A stretch of DNA of 64,000 bases from Methylacidiphilales bacterium (GCA_026225555.1 JAMFSY010000016.1:62001-126000), one strand, 5' to 3'; positions 36,786 through 46,350 are shown, numbered from the stretch's first letter. Notes: generated by a model not told the origin, from the letters alone. Made by a program: numbers and translations.

Positions 36786-37652
36786 TTACTTGGCAGGCAG
36801 TTTTAACCAGCGTCTATAGGCAGACCAAGGAAGTGGGCTGCGTTTCTTTAGGCAGAAAGGAATGCCTTTTAGGGCTTTCCACCACCAAATTGGCTCGCGA
36901 ATTACCCAGCTCAATCCTCGAGTCGAGGCGTAGCGAAATTGAGAGAGGGCCTGATAAATTGAAAGCAGGAAAAAATAGGGAAATGGACAGCGCATAAGAG
37001 CGCTCCAAAATTCGTTTCGTGCATGCAGATGATGTGTTCGCATTTCGTTGCGAAATTCTCTCACGTAGTGGTGCCGAATACTGAGAGTGGGAATAAAAAG
37101 AGTTTTATAACCGGCGGCCACGCATCTCACCGTATAATCAGGTTCTTCATAGGCATGAAAAAACAAACGTTCGTAACCCCCAAGCTCGAGATAACGGGAG
37201 CGACGCAAAACTGCTCCACAGTCTGAATAGGACTTGGTGAGGTGAGCAGATCCAAAATCCTTCTGTGAAATCGTCTCCGGGTACTCATCCGTACGCTGGG
37301 GGAAATGAATCACGGCCAAGGCAGGCGTTTGCTCAAATATGGGAATGAGATGGGCAATAAAATCGGGTTGCTCGGGATAACTATCGTCGTCCAATAGGAG
37401 AAAAAATTCACCATCGGCCTCGCGTATCATTCGATCTCGTGAGGCCACGGAACCAATACTGATTTCATTAACCCAAAGACGAGCATGCGAGAGCTCTGAT
37501 TTTATAAAATCAACGGTGGCATCGGTACACCCGTCCGCTGTGATGAGAACCTGCGACGGGGGAGGAGAAAGCTTTTGCAGAGCCCGACATGTGCGCTTCA
37601 AAGCATCAAGACGATTCTTGGTTGTGATGACGATCGAGACTTGAGGAGGCAT
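36786..37652 (-). CDS. Glycosyltransferase family 2 protein
   Basis: This 288-residue protein has a GT-A fold. It starts with QVSIVITTKNRLDALKRTC, then the metal-binding region FFLLLDDDSYPE (DxD-like) near residue 112, and an acceptor segment GGYERLFFHAYEEPDYTVRC that resembles the ED motif of inverting GT2 enzymes. The C-terminus is basic and partly amphipathic, suggesting membrane contact. It lies 22 bases after the short glycosyltransferase-tail gene on the same strand. Likely adds one sugar of the repeat unit. Confidence 0.87.
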   Translation of the reverse strand: MPPQVSIVITTKNRLDALKRTCRALQKLSPPPSQVLITADGCTDATVDFIKSELSHARLWVNEISIGSVASRDRMIREADGEFFLLLDDDSYPEQPDFIAHLIPIFEQTPALAVIHFPQRTDEYPETISQKDFGSAHLTKSYSDCGAVLRRSRYLELGGYERLFFHAYEEPDYTVRCVAAGYKTLFIPTLSIRHHYVREFRNEMRTHHLHARNEFWSALMRCPFPYFFLLSIYQALSQFRYASTRGLSWVIREPIWWWKALKGIPFCLKKRSPLPWSAYRRWLKLPAK

Positions 37653-37674
37653 CTGTATTAATAACTAGCCCGCC

Positions 37675-37881
37675 CTATTCGGCAAGCAGGTCTAAGTAGC
37701 GTTGCAGAATGGAGGAATAATCGAATTCTTTAGCAAAAGCGTTTTGAATCGATTGCGGTGTGGTATACCCATTTCGTATCTGGTGAGCTACTTCCGCTAC
37801 AATCGAGGCAAATGCTGCTGGATTGCCTAACGGTGCAAGCCTGCCTAGTTCCAACATGAGAAGCTCCTCTCGTTTTTTCAT
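37675..37881 (-). CDS. Short ORF resembling only the C-terminal tail of a GT4 glycosyltransferase
   Basis: This 68-residue frame starts with an ATG that overlaps the stop of the upstream polymerase gene in ATGA form. Its text (LGRLAPLGNPAAFASIV, then KEFDYSSILQRYLDLL) resembles the last helices of GT4 enzymes, where a GRLVPPGD-like turn is followed by a helix and a final RYxxLY-type helix. The donor-binding core is absent. It is therefore either a remnant left after replacement of a full glycosyltransferase, or a small protein that has taken over this fold. The coupled start argues that it is still translated. The frame is open further upstream, but that part overlaps the polymerase gene. Confidence 0.5.
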   Translation of the reverse strand: MKKREELLMLELGRLAPLGNPAAFASIVAEVAHQIRNGYTTPQSIQNAFAKEFDYSSILQRYLDLLAE

Positions 37882-39236
37882 AGCGCTCGTCGGCTGAGAA
37901 TTCTGGCGGGGGTTCGCGTGCGGGTGACTTTCGACTTGAGTTCCTTCGTCTTTAGCAAGCCGCCGAACGCAGTGAAGACCAGAAATGGAATGGCTTGGAA
38001 GCACATTCCTGGGACAAATGCGGCCGCAAAGCTTTGACTTACCAGCCAATGGCTGGCGCACATGAAGCCTACGTAACAAAAAAGCCAACGGGGATCGTCC
38101 TGATGGTGAATTCTTGCGTAGACCTTTCCAAATGCCCAGCTTAATCCAAACCAAAAAAATGGACAAAGAAATCCATATTGCAGAAAACTAGTAGCTACTC
38201 CACCGGTTGCCGCGCCGTGTCCCAAGAGTCGATCTCCGGTGTCTTCCGCGATATCCCCGAACAACTCCTCATCAGAGTAATATCCCTCGCCAAGGTTCGG
38301 CTTTGAGGGCCACATGGATCTGGGAATCCAATGAAGAAACAACCCCAAGTCGCCGGTGCCATATTGATATTTTCCATTATGAAAAATCGTTGAAATCACC
38401 TCGCAGTTGTTAATGTACTCGTTGTCATCAGGTTGATCTCCTTGTTCCTTCAGAATGTCGCCTAAATCGATGGCGGCTATGGTGTCACTCCAAGAACCTC
38501 CACGATAAAGGGTATTCCGAGCCTGAACAAATAAGAGCATAGCCATGGCAACGATCGCCAATCCTCCGCAAAAAATGATGGGATTGGGAGGCTTTCTTCT
38601 CGTTAAGGGCGGAGTTAGCAAAAGTATGATTACCGCAGAAAATAGAGGGCCACGTCTTACCGTAAATACTTGTGGAAACATAAAAATTAACAATTCCAAA
38701 GCCAAAATTATCCATAAGATCAATCGCAGCGGAATCGGTGGCTTTTTTAGTAGAGACCAGAGCGCAATTGTCAGCCCTGGGAAGCCGACATAAAAGAGGA
38801 GATACCAATAGGCGCTCGCCTCCTCAGGATGCAGTGATCCCGAAGCGACAACTCTCATAACGGAAAAATTGCCCCAAGCGCCAATGAGGAGGAGAGCCGA
38901 GCCGATAAGCCAGGCTATAAATCCGGAATACTTGGAGGGAGTCGGATGATAGGACTTTTTGGATTGTTTTGCATATCTCCATCCCAAAAGAATGGCAATT
39001 AAACATTGTAGAGGGATAAATTGCCCCAGTATCTCTGAGCCGTGCGTCAAGTAATCATTCAAAAATAGTTTCGCAGCGAAGGCCTTATATCCGTAAAAGT
39101 AAGACCACATGGCGCAGGCAAGGAAAGGCCATTCCAAAATTAACTTGGGGCGGAGGAAACCTTCCGCCATTTTCCACACGCAAATTCCAGCTGTAGCGGA
39201 CCAAAGAAGCCAAAAAAATGTACTTTCCATCGTCAA
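37878..39236 (-). CDS. Wzy-like oligosaccharide repeat-unit polymerase (membrane protein)
   Basis: This 452-residue protein has about 10-12 hydrophobic helices and a large periplasmic loop (about residues 250-340) with WIPRSMWPSKPNLGEGYY and VATSFLQYGFLCPFFW. Such helix-loop patterns are usual for O-antigen polymerases, which have low sequence identity. The location between glycosyltransferase and flippase genes supports polymerisation of the repeat unit at the outer face of the inner membrane. The TTG at 39236 is preceded by AGAGGA at five bases; an ATG two codons later (39230) is an alternative. It is probably the first gene of the long minus-strand operon. Confidence 0.72.
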   Translation of the reverse strand: MTMESTFFWLLWSATAGICVWKMAEGFLRPKLILEWPFLACAMWSYFYGYKAFAAKLFLNDYLTHGSEILGQFIPLQCLIAILLGWRYAKQSKKSYHPTPSKYSGFIAWLIGSALLLIGAWGNFSVMRVVASGSLHPEEASAYWYLLFYVGFPGLTIALWSLLKKPPIPLRLILWIILALELLIFMFPQVFTVRRGPLFSAVIILLLTPPLTRRKPPNPIIFCGGLAIVAMAMLLFVQARNTLYRGGSWSDTIAAIDLGDILKEQGDQPDDNEYINNCEVISTIFHNGKYQYGTGDLGLFLHWIPRSMWPSKPNLGEGYYSDEELFGDIAEDTGDRLLGHGAATGGVATSFLQYGFLCPFFWFGLSWAFGKVYARIHHQDDPRWLFCYVGFMCASHWLVSQSFAAAFVPGMCFQAIPFLVFTAFGGLLKTKELKSKVTRTRTPARILSRRAL

Positions 39237-39512
39237 TTCATTCCTCTTGTTAAAAGTCTAAAGAACCTCCAGAACATTACAACATGCTTCGACCGCGTTT
39301 TCAATTCGTAGCGCCAACTTTAAATTAAAGGCGAGAAAGAAGAGTATCGCGCTTATATCTCTTGGTGATTAAATCCTCCTGCTTGTCGCCTTAACTTTGA
39401 AAACCGACTCATGGCTGAGATGTCGTTGATCTGAGGAGAAATCTTAGCCGCCAGTTCTTTGAGCCTTTGGAGATGAATCAGGGAGACAAGTCAGTTTTCC
39501 TTAACCTTAAGA

Positions 39513-41078
39513 ATGATAAAACGAATTTTATTTGGGAGCGCCGCCAGTTGGATGGGGCGAGTGGTTTCGATGATCCTGGGGTTGTGGCTCTTGCCCATTT
39601 TGTTTCACCATCTTTCCAAGGAAAAGTTGGGCATTTGGTTATTACTGGGACAAAGTTGGGCGGCTTTAGGGATATTCGACTTTGGCTTTGGCGTGACGCT
39701 AACCCGTCGAATCGCCTTCGCTAGAGGCCGGAGTGGGAGCGATCCCGACGCTGTTTTGACCCAAGGGACGTTGAGGGAAATTGCGGATTTGGTCATGACG
39801 GGAAAGTTGGTCTACCGCGCTTTAGCCATCTTCGCCTTTATTTTTTCCTTTGCAGTGGGGGCCCTTTATATTCGGTCACTACATCCTGCAACTGTGCCCC
39901 TCGCTCAAATATGGGTTGCGTGGGGCATACTTTGCCTGAGTCAGGCGATTGGAGTATGGGCAGGAGTCTGGGATTCGGTTCTAACAGGCATTGGTTACGT
40001 AGGTTGGGAATCAGTTTTGGGATCGTTCGTTGCCGTCTTGACATCAATCTGCCAAATAGTGGCGGTCCTCTTAGGCGGAGGACTGATATCATTGGCGCTG
40101 GTGGCGGCAACGGGTGCCCTAATGAATCGCTTTTTGCTGCTCGGTTTCGCCAAGAGGAGGAGGCCGGAAATATTTTCTATCAAGGGGCTGGTGAATTTTG
40201 ACCTCGTAAAAAACATGGTGCCGCTAGCTTTACGCGCATGGATTACATCATTAGGAGGCGCGGTGGTACTCTGCAGCGACCAATTTCTCATCGCCTCAAT
40301 GTGGGGCGTTGCTGCCGTTCCGGCTTATCGGGCCGCATTTATTATTGTTCACAATTTGAATACTATTGCAATGACGCTTCCGCTGGCGTCCCAGGTGTTT
40401 ATTAGTCATTTATGGCAAACAAACGAGTTGGGACGGATTCACAAAATAATTCAAAATAACATCTGTGTTTGTTGGTTGGTAATGCTGTCCGGAACAGCCT
40501 ATTTAATGATCGCTGGGGAATCTTTTTTTGGATTATGGTTGGGTGCGGGAAATTTCATAGGGTACGCAATACTTGGGCTCCTTCTCATAAGTGAAACCCT
40601 AGAGGCGCAAAGCTACACCGTTGCAACTCTTTCACGGGCCACTGAAGATGAAGCATTCTCAATTTCCGTCTTTACCGGTGCGCTCTTGAAACTATTGTTG
40701 GCATGGACCTTCGGAAGGTATCTCGGTATTTTAGGAATAGCACTAGGAACGGTAGTCGGGCTGTTTTTGGGCAATCAATGGTACATGCTTTATCGCGGGC
40801 TAAATCGACTTTGCTTCTCGATAACGGCTTATGCAAAAATTACGGCGTTACTATGCGGATTATGGTTTCCGGTAAATTTATTAATACTGTCAATTGCTTG
40901 GCGAGCTTTGGTGGAAGCGTCTGCGCGTTTTCAGATTCTCGGGGCGACCGTAATAGAGGGAATTTTAGTCGTGATAGGGTGTTGGTGTTTAATATTAAAC
41001 TCTAAAGATCGCTTGACTCTTCAGAATATTTTATCCGAAAGGGTAGGCGATCTGAGCAAATGGACTTTTCGCAAATGA
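39513..41078 (+). CDS. Wzx-like polysaccharide flippase (MOP superfamily)
   Basis: This 521-residue protein has about 12-14 membrane helices and the typical start IKRILFGSAASWMGRVVSM, followed by FHHLSKEKLGIWLLLGQSW. It matches the layout of polysaccharide biosynthesis (Wzx-type) flippases that turn lipid-linked repeat units to the periplasmic side. The gene and the one after it are visibly richer in A and T than the flanking genes, as is common for surface-polysaccharide genes that were acquired. The gene is divergent from the polymerase gene across 276 bases that contain no other gene. Confidence 0.82.
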   Translation: MIKRILFGSAASWMGRVVSMILGLWLLPILFHHLSKEKLGIWLLLGQSWAALGIFDFGFGVTLTRRIAFARGRSGSDPDAVLTQGTLREIADLVMTGKLVYRALAIFAFIFSFAVGALYIRSLHPATVPLAQIWVAWGILCLSQAIGVWAGVWDSVLTGIGYVGWESVLGSFVAVLTSICQIVAVLLGGGLISLALVAATGALMNRFLLLGFAKRRRPEIFSIKGLVNFDLVKNMVPLALRAWITSLGGAVVLCSDQFLIASMWGVAAVPAYRAAFIIVHNLNTIAMTLPLASQVFISHLWQTNELGRIHKIIQNNICVCWLVMLSGTAYLMIAGESFFGLWLGAGNFIGYAILGLLLISETLEAQSYTVATLSRATEDEAFSISVFTGALLKLLLAWTFGRYLGILGIALGTVVGLFLGNQWYMLYRGLNRLCFSITAYAKITALLCGLWFPVNLLILSIAWRALVEASARFQILGATVIEGILVVIGCWCLILNSKDRLTLQNILSERVGDLSKWTFRK

Positions 41079-41129
41079 CGCAATTTGCGTTAGAGGCCAT
41101 TACCTTGCCAAAGGTCAGGAAATATTCAC

Positions 41130-42023
41130 GTGACCTCGTTAAAAATTAAAATTCCAGTCGAATTAGTTGGAGGAATCGGAGATATTCTTCGAAATCTTTC
41201 CCTCTTGCCATTAAATGCTATAAAGTTTCTTCCGATTCATATTGACCTGAGGGTGAATTCCGACAAAGAGAAGTATGGAGGAGAGATCCATGAAAAGGTG
41301 CTTAATGAGATATCCTTGGTAACGGATGCCTTAAGCGGGGTGAGTGTATCGAGAGAGAATGGCGGCGTATTTGGTCGATTCAATGCAAGAATTTTGAGGT
41401 TTTTAGGATTCTCGAAATTGAAAAGACTTAAGCTAAAAAAAGCAAATCATAGCATATTCGGAGGCGAAGCAACACGAAGCAAATACAACGTTCTTTTACA
41501 ACCCCATATTACTGGCGTTGAATATAAACGATGGTCCGTAGAAAGTTGGAGCGAGGTTTTGAGATCTCTGGACAGAGATGAGATACATTGGTGGATCGTC
41601 GAGCAAGATGCAGCCTCTGCTCAGATATTGGCCAACTGTGTCAGATCATCTACTGTGCTAAGCGGGGCGAGAGTTATTGATATAATTTATCTGGCTGAGA
41701 GAATGGATTTTGTCGTAAGCGTTGACTCTTGGATGAAATATGTGGCGCGATGGAATAAGATTCCCCAGTTGATTTTATTCCCTGATCCGAAAATGTTCGT
41801 GGGCGATCTTGCGACTGAAAAGGTTATTTCTATATTTTTACCGGATTTATGGCGAAAACCAGGAGTGACAATTCTGGGCATAGAAGCTGACGCTGATCGC
41901 CTATTCTTTACTAAGAAGAGTATGCTAGACTTTGTTCCTCAGGAACTATGCTCTACATTGGAGGCGGTTATGAAAAAACCGCAAAGCAGCAGAGATATTA
42001 AAAGTAATAGGCAGCCATTTTGA
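41130..42023 (+). CDS. Probable glycosyltransferase family 9-like protein
   Basis: This 297-residue protein starts with GTG at 41130. The N-terminus VELVGGIGDILRNLSLLPL recalls the glycine-rich start of heptosyltransferase-like (GT9) enzymes. Near residue 200 the segment MDFVVSVDSWMKYVARWNK parallels the FVGxDSGxxHxAAA donor-site motif of that family. The rest shows weak similarity only, so the assignment is tentative. The nucleotide text is strongly A+T-rich compared with neighbouring genes. It lies 51 bases downstream of the flippase gene and probably shares its transcript. Confidence 0.5.
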   Translation: MTSLKIKIPVELVGGIGDILRNLSLLPLNAIKFLPIHIDLRVNSDKEKYGGEIHEKVLNEISLVTDALSGVSVSRENGGVFGRFNARILRFLGFSKLKRLKLKKANHSIFGGEATRSKYNVLLQPHITGVEYKRWSVESWSEVLRSLDRDEIHWWIVEQDAASAQILANCVRSSTVLSGARVIDIIYLAERMDFVVSVDSWMKYVARWNKIPQLILFPDPKMFVGDLATEKVISIFLPDLWRKPGVTILGIEADADRLFFTKKSMLDFVPQELCSTLEAVMKKPQSSRDIKSNRQPF

Positions 42024-42089
42024 CGATCGGCAGAGTAGTCGGGTGCGGGGGCTGAAGATAGCGGAGAGAATTAGCTTCAGCGCGCCGGC

Positions 42090-42116
42090 GCCGAGAGCCC
42101 GAACGGCACGTTTTTT
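42090..42116 (+). terminator. Possible terminator in the 265-base gap after the GT9-like gene
   Basis: A weak stem GCCG/CGGC (42090-42093 and 42104-42107) is followed by six T (42111-42116). The stem is short, so this is tentative. The rest of the gap (42024-42288) shows nothing I can name. Confidence 0.25.
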
Positions 42117-42288
42117 GCGGAAAGTTTTAGGCAGATATGTTCACTGAATGCCGGTATACGGAATCAACAGAATGGGTGTCGGTGCGCGACGGTGTTGAAT
42201 CGGCCTTTCGTCTGCCACCATAGGCTCCGTGCCTGTCCCCTTTCCCTAGACGCGAAGATAGAACACGTGGTATTCATCAAAACGAGTC

Positions 42289-43026
42289 ATGAAAAGTAAA
42301 CCCGCCGCGACTGCTGACACCGATCCGCTCGCGAATCATTTGATTCCGCCACCGGGAATGTGGGCGAAGTTGGAATATTATGGTGCCCGCTATGGGTATC
42401 TTCATGCGCTCTGTAGTTATGTCGGTAGACAGAATCTTCAATTCTGGCTGTGGGTGGGACCGCTGGTGACTCGCCGTTATCTCCAGAAGTGGCTGGCATC
42501 GCCAGGCGTCCATGTCCTCAATCTTGGCGGCGGTGGAGTGCTTTCAAGCCAATGGCTCACGGCGGACGTAGACCCGCGTGCGGATGTCTTCATGAACGTG
42601 ACCAAACCGCTGCCCCTACCAGACGCGAGCATGGATGCGATTTATTCAGAGGAAGTCATTGAGCACATCGACCGGCAGGCAGGACGCCGAATGCTCGCGG
42701 AGTGCCTTCGGGTTTTGAAACCCGGCGGTACGCTCCGACTGAACACTCCCAGTTTGGACTACTTTGCCGGGCGAGCGCTTTCCACGCCCTCCGCCATTCA
42801 GGAAATAAATGATATTTTTTACTGTCATGCCCATCGGTTCATTTATTCGGAGGAAGCGATGCGCCAGGCCCTAAGCGAAATAGGTTTTGTCAATATCCGG
42901 CAATCCAGCTATCGGGACGCGAACGCCAAATATGGCTCATTCGATTCTCATCCGGCGCGCTTTGACTTTGCCCCGCCGGAATGGTCCCAATATTGGGAGG
43001 CAGAGAAGTTATCGAAACTGGCCTAA
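42289..43026 (+). CDS. Class I SAM-dependent methyltransferase
   Basis: In this 245-residue protein the SAM-binding loop is VLNLGGGGVLSSQWLTADVD (about 76-95), followed by PLPLPDASMDAIYSEEVIEH and CLRVLKPGGTLRLNTP. This order is typical of Methyltransf_11-type enzymes found in polysaccharide clusters. It may methylate a sugar of the repeat unit or a polysaccharide end. After the A+T-rich pair before it the base composition returns to the level of the rest of the window, so this may start a new block. It is followed after 28 bases by a glycosyltransferase gene. Confidence 0.83.
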   Translation: MKSKPAATADTDPLANHLIPPPGMWAKLEYYGARYGYLHALCSYVGRQNLQFWLWVGPLVTRRYLQKWLASPGVHVLNLGGGGVLSSQWLTADVDPRADVFMNVTKPLPLPDASMDAIYSEEVIEHIDRQAGRRMLAECLRVLKPGGTLRLNTPSLDYFAGRALSTPSAIQEINDIFYCHAHRFIYSEEAMRQALSEIGFVNIRQSSYRDANAKYGSFDSHPARFDFAPPEWSQYWEAEKLSKLA

Positions 43027-43054
43027 AGGGTGGATAACTAACGGTCATTCACCT

Positions 43055-44227
43055 GTGAACATCCAATCGGACAGAGCGGTTCGGAAGCTTTTTGTGGTGG
43101 ATACTGAAGCTCCGTGGATCCGGTCGATGCTCCATGCCATGCCAGCGGATGTCCGCATTCATGGCTTTCGGGTGCGCAATGCCTTTTCGTTTCCCGGCGG
43201 ACTGGCCGCACAGTTGCGGAAAGTGGGGCGAAGCGAAAAGGTGTCCGATTCGTGGGATGATACCTGGGTATCAATTCCCAGTTGGCACAGGGCCTTCGGC
43301 TTTTCATCCTGGCTGGTGACCCGGCAGATCAGAAAGGCCATCCGCCGCTTCGGCCAGCCGGATGTAATCCTTTTTACCTTGCCGTGGTATGCTGGCGTTG
43401 TCGGCAATTTCCCTGGGGTGACCAAGGCTTATTATGCATATGACCCCTATCGGTTCTACGAATGGAATAGCGCCAAAATCATTCCCTTGGAAAAAAGGAT
43501 TCTGGATGGCTGCGATGTCGGTTTTGGCGTGGCCAAGCTTCTTGTGGAAGATTTGCAGGCAGTGACCAAAACCCCGGTCCATTATCTGCCCAATGCCGCC
43601 CAGCGCCAACTGGAAATTACAAATGAAGAGGCCGTCGCGGCAGCCGCCAAGGATTTCGAATCTGTCCCCGATCCCCGCGTGGGTTGTGTCGGACAGATCA
43701 ACAGCAGTGTTTATGATTGGGATTTGGTTGAGCAACTCAGTGCGGGCTTTCCAGAGGTGCAGTTCATATTTATTGGCCCGAAATTCGATGAACGACCAAG
43801 TCCCGCCACAGAACGAATGCAGACGTTCTTCAGCCGCCCCAACGTCCATTGGCTTGGCCCTAAACCGCATGCCCATTTGCCGGCCTATTTAAGCCAGTGC
43901 AAAATCTTGATCAGTCCCCTATTGGTCAACGACCATAATAACCGGCGTTCTTTGCTCCGCCTTTTCGATTATCTGACGACCGACCGTCTTATTATCAGCA
44001 CAGGTATCGCCGAGGCGTTTAATCATGTGCCCTACATCTTCGTTGCCAAAGATAATGAGGATTTCTTTCGATTACTGGGCGAGGCGCTTGAAATGCCGAG
44101 TGCCCCGGATCAGGAGGGACGCCGGAATTACATCGAAGCAAATACATGGCAAGCCCGAGCAGAAGAGTTTTGGCGAAGGATTGACCGCGAGATCGTTCGC
44201 GGTACTGGAAAGTCTGACCCACAATGA
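43055..44227 (+). CDS. Glycosyltransferase (GT-B fold, family 4-like)
   Basis: The open frame starts inside the methyltransferase gene. The first plausible start behind it is the GTG at 43055, giving 390 residues that begin NIQSDRAVRKLFVVDTEAPW after the start. The N-terminal half has VILFTLPWYAGVVGNF and AYYAYDPYRFYEW. The C-terminal half has VGCVGQINSSVYDWDLVEQL, FIFIGPKFDE and ISPLLVNDHNNRRSLLRLFD, as in GT4-like enzymes that replace EX7E by a variant. The function is probably transfer of a sugar in repeat-unit assembly. The stop overlaps the next start (ATGA). Confidence 0.72.
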   Translation: MNIQSDRAVRKLFVVDTEAPWIRSMLHAMPADVRIHGFRVRNAFSFPGGLAAQLRKVGRSEKVSDSWDDTWVSIPSWHRAFGFSSWLVTRQIRKAIRRFGQPDVILFTLPWYAGVVGNFPGVTKAYYAYDPYRFYEWNSAKIIPLEKRILDGCDVGFGVAKLLVEDLQAVTKTPVHYLPNAAQRQLEITNEEAVAAAAKDFESVPDPRVGCVGQINSSVYDWDLVEQLSAGFPEVQFIFIGPKFDERPSPATERMQTFFSRPNVHWLGPKPHAHLPAYLSQCKILISPLLVNDHNNRRSLLRLFDYLTTDRLIISTGIAEAFNHVPYIFVAKDNEDFFRLLGEALEMPSAPDQEGRRNYIEANTWQARAEEFWRRIDREIVRGTGKSDPQ

Positions 44228-45072
44228 ACTTGATGTTTAAGATCCGTTCCGTCGCATCAAATCCTGCGATGATGATCGCCTACTCTCGCTGGATTGGAGC
44301 CAAACTTTTCTTCGGCAAACCGCCGAAGCTTACTTTAACCGGCGCGCGCGCGCGTATTGGGGGGTGGCTGTCGTTTTCCGAATATTGGAGCTTTCAGCAC
44401 ATTGTGCCGGAGCCGGAAAGGTTATTCATGGAGCGATGCTTGACATCGAAAGGGGCGAGGGTGGCATTTGACATTGGGGCGAACCTGGGAGTTTTCACTT
44501 GTCTGATGGCCGAGCTGGGGATCGAGGTGCATGCTTTTGAGCCGATTCCAGAAACATTTTACCGGCTCAAGAATAACGTAAAGTTCAACAGGCTACTTGA
44601 TCGGTGCCGGCTTAATTGTCTAGCGGTGGGACGTGAGCGTGATTTGGTGACGTTTTATGTCCAGGAAGCTTCCGCTGCCACCAATCGTATGGCTATGCCA
44701 GGAGAAAAGCGCGGTGACGAAGCATTGAGCACCCAGGTTGTCGCTGTGATTGATCTCGACGGATATTGTAAATCGCAAGGTATTGAATTCATTGATTTTC
44801 TCAAAATAGACGTCGAGGGTATGGAGCCATACGTATTGCAAGGGGCAAATCGGCTCTTAAGAGAACGAAAGATAGCGGCGGTTTTGATCGAAATTTGCCC
44901 CGCAAACTTGTACGCTGTTGGTCTTTCACCCGCTGATCTCTTCCGCGAGTTTGAAACCGCTCGCTACTCCCCTTATGTCCTAAGTGACAATGGTAAGATT
45001 GGCGCAAAATTTTCGCTCGCTGAAATCGAGGTAATGCCATTAGCTAACGTAGTCTTGCTTCCCGATGTCTGA
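44224..45072 (+). CDS. FkbM family methyltransferase
   Basis: This 282-residue protein has the FkbM order: FDIGANLGVFTCLMAELGIE (SAM loop, near residue 80), VHAFEPIPETFYRLKNN, and the late motif IDFLKIDVEGMEPYVLQG near residue 195. FkbM enzymes O-methylate hydroxyls of sugars or polyketides. Here the setting points to methylation of a sugar in the surface polysaccharide. The ATG overlaps the preceding stop in ATGA form, and its own stop is overlapped by the next gene, so all three are translationally coupled. Confidence 0.9.
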   Translation: MNLMFKIRSVASNPAMMIAYSRWIGAKLFFGKPPKLTLTGARARIGGWLSFSEYWSFQHIVPEPERLFMERCLTSKGARVAFDIGANLGVFTCLMAELGIEVHAFEPIPETFYRLKNNVKFNRLLDRCRLNCLAVGRERDLVTFYVQEASAATNRMAMPGEKRGDEALSTQVVAVIDLDGYCKSQGIEFIDFLKIDVEGMEPYVLQGANRLLRERKIAAVLIEICPANLYAVGLSPADLFREFETARYSPYVLSDNGKIGAKFSLAEIEVMPLANVVLLPDV

Positions 45073-46312
45073 TCCAAATCAAACGCAAAGACCTTTTCGA
45101 ATTAGCTCCGTCATCGCCTCACTCACGGCCGGTGGGATTGGTCCGGTGTGCCTCTACGCGGCGAAAGGGATGAGAAAGCTGACGGATTGGCAGGTGACCT
45201 TGGTAAGCCTGCACGATCCTGTCGGTGAGTTCATAGACGAGGACTGCGGATTGCGAATGGTTTCCCTGGGACTGGACAAGGATTGTGCGCGGTTGTTTCT
45301 GAAGTGGCTTTCCGCTAATCCGCAGGACTTGGTCATCACCAGCGATGTTTCCCATATCGAGCCAGCCTATCCTTTTATATCGGCGACCACCCGTCATGTG
45401 ATGCAAATTCATGATTCGGGGCGCCGGTATCGGGATGTGGCGGTGCGCCATGCCGCGTGGATTGATGGTGTGACCTGCGTTGGTCAGCATATTGAGGCCC
45501 CTCTGCGGACAGGTCTCGATGCCATGGGTTTCCAAGGACCCCTGCGCACCGTCCATAACGGGGCAAATTTTCCACCCTTAACTCCGCGGGAACCTTATCC
45601 GGGACCGCTTCGTTTGTTGTTCATGGGCCGGGTGGAGGCACTCAAGGGCGTGTTTGATTTTGTACCGTTACTCCACAAGCTCAAGCGTTGGCGAGTACCC
45701 GTCACGCTCAATATTGTCGGGGGAGAAAATGAGGTTCTACGTCGCCGGTTGCAACGCAAAGGCTTGGACAGTTGCGTCAAATGGACCGGCCGCGTGCCGC
45801 ACGAGAAATGTTATGAGATTGCCGCCGAATCGGACGTACTTCTCATGACCAGTCGGAAAGAGCCGTTCGGCATGGTGACGATTGAAGCCATGAGTATGGG
45901 TTGCGTTCCGATTGCCTATGATATTCCCTCAGGCAGCACGGAAATCATCGAACATGGCAAAAGCGGTCTGTTGGCCCCACTGGGTGACATCTCCGCCTGG
46001 GCAGAACATATCCGAAGCTTGCACCAGAACCGTCAACGACTCGCCGAACTTTCCAGCGGAGCTATCCAGCGCGCCCGTGGCACTTTTTCAGCGGAAGCCA
46101 TGGCCCGTAATTTGATCGCCTTTCTGGACACCGTAATGACATTTTCAGGAAGCCGCCTGGCCCAACGCCAATCCGGCCTGCCGCCAGAAACACCGGCAAT
46201 CCATCAACGAGCCCCGCGCGGCTACCAGCGGCTGCCGGAAGGAATGCGTGAATGGATTCGCAATCAGGTGGGTTCTAATCCGAAGCTTTCCTATTGGCTG
46301 CTAAACCGATGA
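45065..46312 (+). CDS. Glycosyltransferase family 4 protein
   Basis: This 415-residue GT-B enzyme has LLFMGRVEALKGVFDFVPLL, LNIVGGENEVLRRRLQ and the EX7E motif in SRKEPFGMVTIEAMSMGCVP, ending in a donor domain that matches GT4 (GT1-type) transferases. The N-terminal domain has VIASLTAGGIGPVCLYAA. It overlaps the FkbM gene by eight bases. A C-terminal extension of about 50 residues, rich in Arg, Pro and Gln, follows the usual fold. It is a cytoplasmic enzyme of repeat-unit assembly; donor unknown. Confidence 0.87.
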   Translation: MSDPNQTQRPFRISSVIASLTAGGIGPVCLYAAKGMRKLTDWQVTLVSLHDPVGEFIDEDCGLRMVSLGLDKDCARLFLKWLSANPQDLVITSDVSHIEPAYPFISATTRHVMQIHDSGRRYRDVAVRHAAWIDGVTCVGQHIEAPLRTGLDAMGFQGPLRTVHNGANFPPLTPREPYPGPLRLLFMGRVEALKGVFDFVPLLHKLKRWRVPVTLNIVGGENEVLRRRLQRKGLDSCVKWTGRVPHEKCYEIAAESDVLLMTSRKEPFGMVTIEAMSMGCVPIAYDIPSGSTEIIEHGKSGLLAPLGDISAWAEHIRSLHQNRQRLAELSSGAIQRARGTFSAEAMARNLIAFLDTVMTFSGSRLAQRQSGLPPETPAIHQRAPRGYQRLPEGMREWIRNQVGSNPKLSYWLLNR

Positions 46313-46350
46313 ATCGGCCGCGGCGATTACCTTTCAGATAAGGAGAAATA

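Noticed and set aside
37882-38166. N-terminal extension of the small glycosyltransferase-tail frame up to codon 163
   Set aside because: This part overlaps the polymerase gene on the same strand in another frame and its text is not protein-like.
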